Positions 42,146-47,693 of a DNA stretch of 47,693 nucleotides are shown piece after piece. The stretch's first letter is position 1. Every line of letters starts with the position of its first letter. Source of the stretch: Verrucomicrobiota bacterium (GTDB taxonomy: Bacteria > Verrucomicrobiota > Lentisphaeria > JABSQK01 > JAJFLO01); assembly GCA_021772615.1 (NCBI GenBank), contig JAJFLQ010000151.1, positions 1 to 47,693 on the forward strand, given 5' to 3'. A program made the position numbers and the translations under genes. The notes beneath the pieces were generated by a model. The model searched no databases, was not told where the DNA came from, and saw nothing but the letters and a program-made list of their open reading frames with translations.

Positions 42146-43027
42146 ATGCCGGCGATGAATGACGAATTCGAGCGGACACAACACGCGCTCAAAAAGATCC
42201 TGCGAAAGCCGTTGTTTTTTATAGTCGGTGGTCACAAATCCGGTACCACCTGGCTTAAGACCTTGCTCAACGGGCACCCTCGCGTTTGCAGTCAGGGTGA
42301 GTCCTGTTTCTTTGATATTCTCTCGCACAACGTGCGATACGGCGCCGATCTCTACAATCAACAACAGGAACAGGTGGTGTACAACGTCTTCACGGACGCA
42401 CACAAAGATTTCCTCCATCGTACAGCGATGGCGCTGCTTATCAGTCGTTGGCCGAGTATCGACGATGCAACTTGTATCGTCGAGAAAGATCCGAATATTG
42501 GCAACGATCCGTCGCAGGTTCAGCGTCTGTATCCCGATGCGAAATATATCCATATTATCCGCGACGGGCGTGACGTCGCGGTATCGTCATGGTTCTGGGG
42601 AACATTGCAGTCGCCAAAGCCGAAGTGGCTGGATGCGTATGCCGATGACTTTCACGGGTTCGTCGCGTTCTGGACAACGACCTACTGGATGCCGTACGTG
42701 ACGACATGGCTCGCATTCGGCTCGCAGAGGCCGGAATGCTATTACGAATTGCGCTACGAGGATCTCCTCAGGGAACCGGACCATGAGATCGCCGGCCTGC
42801 TTCAGTTTCTCGGCGTAGACACGTCGCGATCGGCCCTCGATGCGTGTCTGGAAGCCGGGGCATTTGCACGCCTCGCCGGCGGACGCGACAACGGTGACGA
42901 AGATCGCTCATCGTTCTTTCGCAAAGGTATTGCAGGCGACTGGCGCAATCACTTCGACGACGCGGCCCTGGCAGTTTTCAATGCGCGCGCCGGCAAACTG
43001 ATGCATGTTCTCGGATACACAGATTAA
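42146..43027 (+). CDS. PAPS-dependent sulfotransferase
   Basis: The 293-residue soluble protein has the 5'-phosphosulfate loop FFIVGGHKSGTTWLKTLL (about 24-41), the 3'-phosphate motif IHIIRDGRDVAVSSW, and the C-terminal RKGIAGDWRNHF segment. Together these are the signature of sulfotransferases that move sulfate from PAPS to a sugar, lipid or Tyr acceptor. The acceptor is unknown; surface polysaccharides are the usual target near glycosyltransferase genes. I chose ATG 42146, with AAGGG eight bases upstream, because the sequence before it (from a TTG at 42065) is basic and not part of the domain. The convergent M23 gene's terminator follows. Confidence 0.88.
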   Translation: MPAMNDEFERTQHALKKILRKPLFFIVGGHKSGTTWLKTLLNGHPRVCSQGESCFFDILSHNVRYGADLYNQQQEQVVYNVFTDAHKDFLHRTAMALLISRWPSIDDATCIVEKDPNIGNDPSQVQRLYPDAKYIHIIRDGRDVAVSSWFWGTLQSPKPKWLDAYADDFHGFVAFWTTTYWMPYVTTWLAFGSQRPECYYELRYEDLLREPDHEIAGLLQFLGVDTSRSALDACLEAGAFARLAGGRDNGDEDRSSFFRKGIAGDWRNHFDDAALAVFNARAGKLMHVLGYTD

Positions 43028-43038
43028 AGCTGTGGGTG

Positions 43039-43083
43039 AAAAAAAAAGGCGCCGGAACCCGATTGTAAATGGGGTCCGGCGCC
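43039..43083 (-). terminator. Rho-independent terminator of the M23 gene
   Basis: On the minus strand a GC-rich stem (TCCGGCGCC at 43075-43083 with GGCGCCGGA at 43048-43056, plus three further pairs past one mismatch) with a ten-base loop is followed by nine T residues (43047-43039). It lies 37 bases after the M23 stop and may also act weakly on the plus-strand sulfotransferase transcript. Confidence 0.85.
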
Positions 43084-43119
43084 GGTGTCAGGACCAATCG
43101 TGGTCCCGGGCTTCGGGGA

Positions 43120-45705
43120 TTATTCGAACTCGATGTGCAGCAGCGGCGCATCTTCGGCCGAACCATTGCACGACTCAGCCGTGCGCGTACCACTGCCGGA
43201 CAGGATCAACGCGATGCTGTTGCCGTTGCTCCAGCCCTGGCGATCGACGATTTCCTGAATTACGGTGCTGAGGTCTGGCGTACGTTGGGCAAAATCCGCC
43301 TCGCCTACAAGGTCCCACGCCGCTGGCTGCCACTGTACCGTTGCCGCCGTCGGCGTACGGTCAGACACATCGTAGCTTGCATACGAGAATGCAGCCGCGG
43401 AGTCGGCAGCCTCGCCAGACACAGTCACATCGACCGCGTCATCGTCGGTTTCATCGGCTGTGAACTGCACGTACGCAGCCGTGATGGTGGCACCTGCCGG
43501 TACAACCACGTTCTGAAAGCGCAGGCCGATGAACTGGTTTCCGTAAAGACCATTCTTGCTGGATACGTAGCTGTCGTAGCACAGCTCGAGGTCCGTGCCT
43601 TTCTTCGCGATGCTGCCGTTCTGGTGTTCTTCGACGTCGTCATTTGTGTCGGTAATGCGCGTTTCGAAGCTGTTGGCGAACGCTGCGATGTTGATTTCTT
43701 CGGAGGAAGCATATGCACCTTCGTCATCATAGGCGACCGCAATCACGGTGTAACTTCCGTATGCCTGCACATCCCAGTCGACCATGTAGGGGGCGTCATA
43801 GTCGGTGGCGACGAGCACGTTGTCCACATAGAATTCCACGCGCTCGACAGCGCCGTCGTCGTCCGATGCGGTTGCCGCGACATTGACTGTATCCATGAGG
43901 CTGAAGTGTGCATTATCTGCTGGTGAGGTCAGAGCGATCTCAGGTTCCAGGTTCACCTCAACAGCGTACGTATCGTTATATTCCATGTAAAGATACGGCG
44001 CTTTCCAGGACGACGCGTCGTGCGATTCCGCCACGCGCTTGCCACTGCCGGTGATGAGTACGGCGAGGGCGCTATCTGTCGACCAGCCGGCGCGATTGAC
44101 CGCCTCCTGAACAAGTGCGGAGAGGTCGGGTGTGCGCTGGGCAACGCCGGCATCGCCAACCGTTGTCCAGGCTGCAGGACTCCAATCGACCGTTGCTGTG
44201 GATACTGTGCGATCCGATAGATCGTTATCGGTCTCGTCGAATGCTGCTGCGCTATCCGATGCCTCGGCGCGAAGCACCAGGGACGTGACCTCGTCATCGG
44301 TCTCATCGGCCATGAATTGCACGTATGCCTTTGTGATCGCTGCGCCCTGTGGAATGCCGAGGGTGGTGAAGCGCAAACCCACGGTCTGGTCACCCTTCGA
44401 ACCGTCGTTTACGAGTTCGAGGTCGCTGTTGCCGTTGTCGACTTCGCCGTCAGCGTGTTCTTCAGCGTCGTCGTCGTCATCCGAAACGATCGAGAAAACT
44501 GTCGTGTTTCCGGCCCCGCTCAGTTGCGATGTACCGTGAGCTTCAGCAACATTTCCGAAAATGTCGATGACCGTGATTCTCACGTCGTTGATATCAAAAT
44601 TATTCGGAAGATCCACGGCTTTCACATCGAGGACGTAGGCGGGGGTGGCGAAGATGCCTTCGTTGATCAGAGGGTAGTAGTTGCCGACGCCACGCTGCGG
44701 GCTTGCGGGGTAGGCAGCCGGCATATCGTCGCGCTTATCCATGTAGCGGTAGTACGCTGTCTGTCCATGATTGAACGGGTAGGCGTAGAACTCAAGCCCG
44801 GCAACGTAATCATTGTGGTCGCGATTGTCACCTGCTGTTTCGCTGATCGCCTCAAAGTCGTACGTGCGGAACCAGTTGGTGTTGTCGAGACTCACTGTGA
44901 CGGCGCGAATCACGCCCTGGTTGTAAGGCACCGCAACACGAAAGAGTGCTGTGTTTGCATTGTATTCCAGCTGCGTTATCTCGGCATCGGTCATGTGGGT
45001 CATAAGGTGCGTCGCTGCTGCGGGATCGAAAACTCGCATGGGGTGTACGTTGTGAAATGCGTTGCCGTCCTTGCGACGCACGCTGAAATGCAGGTGGGTG
45101 GTGGTCGTATGGCCGGACTCACCCATAACCCCGATCCAATCGCCGGTCGAAACAACGTCATCGACTTCCAATGCGGGATTGATCGAGGAGAGGTGACGAT
45201 AGGCCATGTAGATATGCCCCCAGTCCGCGTTACCGTTATATAGTGCGTCGCACTTCACTCGTATGTAGCGGCCGCCGCCGGTATGTTCGAGATGCTCGTC
45301 GTCGCCGTCTTCAATCTTGTCGACCACGCCGTCGCACATGCAGTCGATGTTTGGCGGATTGTCGTCGTTGTAGACGTCGTCCCCGTCCGTTATCACGCCG
45401 GACATATCGGAGCCCTGGTGAAAGTCAAAGTACTCGACATTGCTGGACGAAACCTGTTTATATCGTGGACCGAAGACCGACATAAAGTAGCGGCTGTCCA
45501 TCTCCGGCTGGTATTCGCTCGGGTCATCAAACAGAACATCGGCGGTTACGGGAAAATCAAAGCCATAGCTGTACGTTGGCTCGATCCTCGGATACGCGGG
45601 ATTGGTTGATGTGGATACAGTTAACGGCGTCGGCACCTGCGTCCGACCGGTCGGGGTGAGCTGCAGCAGCAGCACGATGAGCATGAATTTGGTTAGGTGA
45701 CGCAT
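43120..45705 (-). CDS. Secreted M23-type peptidase with Ig-like and duplicated beta domains
   Basis: The 861-residue protein has a signal peptide (about 1-22) and an N-terminal M23 (lysostaphin-type) metallopeptidase domain (about 85-215). Zinc and catalytic residues are in place: DFHQGSD (His96, Asp100), His171 and HLH (204-206). A region of about 180 residues follows, then a beta domain A (about 390-575), an Ig-like domain (about 583-672, PEIALTSPADNAHFSLMDTVNVAATASDDDG) and a beta domain B (about 673-861). A and B are duplicates: both contain GLRF, AYVQF-ADETDD, SDRT, AQRTPDLS and GSG-R-AES. M23 enzymes cut peptidoglycan cross-bridges or proteins; the added domains suggest an extracellular or surface target. 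AGGAGG precedes the ATG. Confidence 0.88.
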   Translation of the reverse strand: MRHLTKFMLIVLLLQLTPTGRTQVPTPLTVSTSTNPAYPRIEPTYSYGFDFPVTADVLFDDPSEYQPEMDSRYFMSVFGPRYKQVSSSNVEYFDFHQGSDMSGVITDGDDVYNDDNPPNIDCMCDGVVDKIEDGDDEHLEHTGGGRYIRVKCDALYNGNADWGHIYMAYRHLSSINPALEVDDVVSTGDWIGVMGESGHTTTTHLHFSVRRKDGNAFHNVHPMRVFDPAAATHLMTHMTDAEITQLEYNANTALFRVAVPYNQGVIRAVTVSLDNTNWFRTYDFEAISETAGDNRDHNDYVAGLEFYAYPFNHGQTAYYRYMDKRDDMPAAYPASPQRGVGNYYPLINEGIFATPAYVLDVKAVDLPNNFDINDVRITVIDIFGNVAEAHGTSQLSGAGNTTVFSIVSDDDDDAEEHADGEVDNGNSDLELVNDGSKGDQTVGLRFTTLGIPQGAAITKAYVQFMADETDDEVTSLVLRAEASDSAAAFDETDNDLSDRTVSTATVDWSPAAWTTVGDAGVAQRTPDLSALVQEAVNRAGWSTDSALAVLITGSGKRVAESHDASSWKAPYLYMEYNDTYAVEVNLEPEIALTSPADNAHFSLMDTVNVAATASDDDGAVERVEFYVDNVLVATDYDAPYMVDWDVQAYGSYTVIAVAYDDEGAYASSEEINIAAFANSFETRITDTNDDVEEHQNGSIAKKGTDLELCYDSYVSSKNGLYGNQFIGLRFQNVVVPAGATITAAYVQFTADETDDDAVDVTVSGEAADSAAAFSYASYDVSDRTPTAATVQWQPAAWDLVGEADFAQRTPDLSTVIQEIVDRQGWSNGNSIALILSGSGTRTAESCNGSAEDAPLLHIEFE

Positions 45706-46147
45706 GATTCTCTACCCTCCTGTAGATGTGTTGTTGTATGTGGTTTCGCACGACCGGATCGCCGGGGCGCCGTCTCTCGCGTCCAGGGCGCCGATCGGTA
45801 TTGTGTTTAGCCGGTCAGGCACGATGCCGCATTGGTGCGAGGATACAAAGGGTACAGAATCTTCTATGCCAGAGATTCTCAATAATCCCTTAATATTTTA
45901 TCAGTCAACTTCTTGCGGATCTTAAATCCGGATTTTTATACTCTCGGAATTTCGTAATTCATGGAATCTCACAAATCGATTTTCGAAATCTCGTGGCCGA
46001 ACATTCGCTGCATACCGCATGTTGATTGGTTCCGAAACGAGGTTATGTTGAGCGCCCAGGCAATCGAGTCCTGCGCATGTGTCACAGACGCGCCCGCATC
46101 ACGGTCGAACCTTCGGCATCGATACACAGCACCAATCAGTGAGAGAA
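45706..46147. other. Divergent intergenic region before the nucleotidyltransferase-like gene
   Basis: The region contains a plus-strand promoter candidate with a palindrome in its spacer (45913-45942), a hairpin AGAATCT/AGATTCT (45856-45862 and 45873-45879), and the ribosome site of the minus-strand M23 gene. A minus-strand TTGACT box at about 45905 has no good -10 partner. No gene is seen. Confidence 0.5.
45913..45942 (+). promoter_or_regulatory. Promoter candidate with an operator-like palindrome in the spacer
   Basis: TTGCGG (45913-45918) and TATACT (45937-45942) are 18 bases apart. The spacer contains the perfect 12-base palindrome AAATCCGGATTT (45924-45935), a good place for a repressor. 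The leader to the ATG at 46148 would be about 200 bases. Confidence 0.4.
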
Positions 46148-47638
46148 ATGGCAACGACAACGCCCCGCAACACCGCCTACTTACCGACGACCTTCCGGCC
46201 CGGCGCCACGCCGCCGTCCCTCGCGATGATCCAGGCCGATGCCGATGAGACCGTCGCGGTGGAAATCATACCGGATCCGTTCGATGCCGATCACGTCGAT
46301 GCTTTGCATCGCGACTACGCGGCAAAGGACACCCGTTTGCTTGTTTATACCGAAGGCCAGGTCGGAACGCGTTTTGACATGGGAATGTTCGGCGATTTCG
46401 CACCGTCGGTGGTTTACGCAATAAATCGCCATCACGGGCACGGCCTGCCGTATCGAGAAACAAACTTGCATGAATTTGCCCTTTCCAAACTGTGTCACCT
46501 TTATTGCACCCTGCTCAAATCGATGATGTTCGGCTACGGGACCAGTGACGCCGCCCTGAGTAAGCTGCGCAGCCTGCGTTCCGTGTGTGCTATCCTTCGC
46601 CGGCCGGAGCTGATCATGGAAAAGTCCGAAGTATCCGATGGCGAGGTTGCCGACGTTTTCGCCGAGGTACTGCTCGCCGCGGCAAGCATGCTCGACGAAG
46701 TGGTTGTCCCTCCCGAGACCCAGTTCGAAGGTCGAAGCGCGAAAAAGCATCCCTATGCATACGTCGACGAGCTAAAGAGGCTGCTGGGCGAAAACCTTGT
46801 GGCCGTAATGCTGTACGGGTCGAGCGCGTCGGGCGCCGGCGCCGACTTTGATAATATCGTTGTTGTCGACCATTTCGATCGTCATGTGCTCACAACGTTG
46901 ACCGGTCAAACGATTTACGAGGGTGAAAAAGAGGTCGGCATCATTCTCGTCGAGTCCCGGAATATCACAAAATTTCTCTATATCAACGTCAGCAATTTCC
47001 TGTTCCGTCATCACAGCCGCGTGCTGTACGGAAAAATCGCCCTGCCGGTCGAAAATGAATCGTATTCGATTCGGAAAGAACTGTATCACGCCGGGTTCGG
47101 TTCCAGTAAGCTCGTGGCCGCCCTGAGTCTTGTGTATCGTGAGCCCGAGGTCCTTGTGGACAAAGCGGGCTTATTCGACTACTTCATGAAGCTCAATCGC
47201 TTTAGTTTTCATGGGTTGTATCAAATCGACGGGTATGTTCCGCTGCCCCGCGAGACAATATACGAAACGTTGGCAACGCGTTATCATTTTCGTGTTCCAG
47301 AGTTTAAACCGGACGTCGAGCATATCCGAAGCAGTATGATGGCAGCGAATGCGTGTTCAGCGCTCTTGTCGCAGCGGATGTACAGTCCCCGGAAGATGAA
47401 GGGCCGAAACGAAACGCTGCTGAAGGTGCTGGCGATCCATCGCGCCGGATTCTACGCAGCAAGTCTTGACAACCGCAAGGTCTTTGTGTTTCCGGCCAAA
47501 GACAAGCTCGCACCGGGGCAGGTCGTTCCCGTTCGTTTGCTTGATGCAGGAAGCGAAGCCCATGACCGCCGCCGCAAGTGGCTCACAGAGCGTCGTGTAA
47601 AGCTGCCGGACGATTTCGAAATCGGCGAACGGGTATAG
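46148..47638 (+). CDS. Nucleotidyltransferase-like protein of unknown role
   Basis: The 496-residue soluble protein has a middle motif VAVMLYGSSASGAGADFDNIVVV that resembles the Pol-beta type nucleotidyltransferase core: Gly224-Ser225 and the acidic pair Asp233/Asp235. The gap between the GS and DxD elements is shorter than usual. The N-terminal 200 residues contain EGQVGTRFDMGMFGDFAP and are otherwise helical; the C-terminal part (about 300-496) is unrecognised. Such proteins can transfer nucleotides to drugs, RNA or proteins, or form the toxin of a MNT/HEPN-like pair, but nothing around it decides this. ATG 46148 follows GAGAGA and is preferred to a GTG at 46079. A hairpin follows the gene. 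Confidence 0.65.
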   Translation: MATTTPRNTAYLPTTFRPGATPPSLAMIQADADETVAVEIIPDPFDADHVDALHRDYAAKDTRLLVYTEGQVGTRFDMGMFGDFAPSVVYAINRHHGHGLPYRETNLHEFALSKLCHLYCTLLKSMMFGYGTSDAALSKLRSLRSVCAILRRPELIMEKSEVSDGEVADVFAEVLLAAASMLDEVVVPPETQFEGRSAKKHPYAYVDELKRLLGENLVAVMLYGSSASGAGADFDNIVVVDHFDRHVLTTLTGQTIYEGEKEVGIILVESRNITKFLYINVSNFLFRHHSRVLYGKIALPVENESYSIRKELYHAGFGSSKLVAALSLVYREPEVLVDKAGLFDYFMKLNRFSFHGLYQIDGYVPLPRETIYETLATRYHFRVPEFKPDVEHIRSSMMAANACSALLSQRMYSPRKMKGRNETLLKVLAIHRAGFYAASLDNRKVFVFPAKDKLAPGQVVPVRLLDAGSEAHDRRRKWLTERRVKLPDDFEIGERV

Positions 47639-47672
47639 GAACGGGCGCCGTATTGACGTTCTACGTTGGAGT

Positions 47673-47693
47673 TCATCCCGCCGAGCGGGATGA
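47673..47693 (+). terminator. Hairpin at the window edge, probable terminator
   Basis: TCATCCCGC (47673-47681), loop CGA and GCGGGATGA (47685-47693) form a perfect nine-pair stem 34 bases after the last stop codon. The window ends at the stem, so a T-run cannot be checked. Confidence 0.6.

Noticed and set aside
43069..43926. 285-codon plus-strand open frame
   Set aside because: It covers the M23 gene terminator and is antisense to beta domain B of that gene.
44317..45243. 308-codon plus-strand open frame
   Set aside because: Antisense to the M23 peptidase gene, which has an intact zinc site on the minus strand.
1..47693. tRNA, rRNA or CRISPR loci
   Set aside because: No cloverleaf with a GTTC-type T-loop, no rRNA-like tract and no regularly spaced repeats were found in the gaps I read.

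Overview
The window reads as a chromosomal stretch of a free-living Gram-negative bacterium at roughly 55-57% GC (estimated by eye). Outer-membrane biology is explicit: a 16-strand-type porin ending in Phe, lipoboxes on a BamE-like protein and on ApbE, and periplasmic thioredoxin-like and FMN-binding proteins. Large TPR/GT-C membrane proteins, zinc-ribbon Ser/Thr kinase-like proteins, many PAS/receiver sensors, DUF1579, and two families of intergenic repeats together suggest a PVC-type lineage (Kiritimatiellota, Lentisphaerota or Verrucomicrobiota). That placement is inference from gene style; no rRNA or other phylogenetic marker is present. I found no tRNA, rRNA or CRISPR array.

Layout. 1-1.2 kb: a membrane-anchored kinase-like protein whose three key catalytic motifs are all altered. 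1.5-8.2 kb (minus strand): a signalling cassette of a histidine kinase with a degenerate receiver, a 1,113-residue hybrid kinase, an NtrC-type sigma-54 activator with its own promoter, and a translationally coupled thioredoxin-like protein. 8.2-8.6 kb: a strong terminator and possible small-RNA locus. 8.6-10.4 and 19.7-21.9 kb: two paralogous GT-C/TPR membrane proteins. 10.7-15.0 kb (minus): tilS followed by a 980-residue periplasmic TPR protein. 15.4-18.8 kb (plus): BamE-like lipoprotein, trmB, lipoprotein apbE and a PAS histidine kinase, tightly packed. 18.8-28.6 kb: universal stress protein, AI-2E-family permease, an unrecognised protein, a small membrane protein, an M32 carboxypeptidase, a GT-C glycosyltransferase and a 3D-domain protein.

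28.6-34.7 kb is a possible redox/respiration module on the plus strand: two perfect palindromes upstream of a PAS sensor without output domain, a four-helix membrane protein, an Rrf2 regulator with an adjacent dyad, a porin, an FMN-binding protein and a PepSY-type membrane protein. The apbE product at 16.4 kb could attach the FMN.

34.9-43.0 kb looks like an accessory surface or peptide modification region: an HprK-like kinase, a family 2 glycosyltransferase, a YdjM-like membrane protein, DUF1579, a truncated and frameshifted SGNH hydrolase, an NTP_transf_5-type protein, a four-EF-hand membrane protein, a 137-bp MITE-like element with terminal inverted and flanking direct repeats, and a sulfotransferase. 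The window ends with a large secreted M23-type peptidase carrying duplicated beta-type domains and with an unusual nucleotidyltransferase-like protein followed by a hairpin at the window edge. The best candidates for undescribed biology are the pseudokinase, the palindrome-controlled redox cluster, and the HprK/NTP_transf/sulfotransferase region with its MITE.
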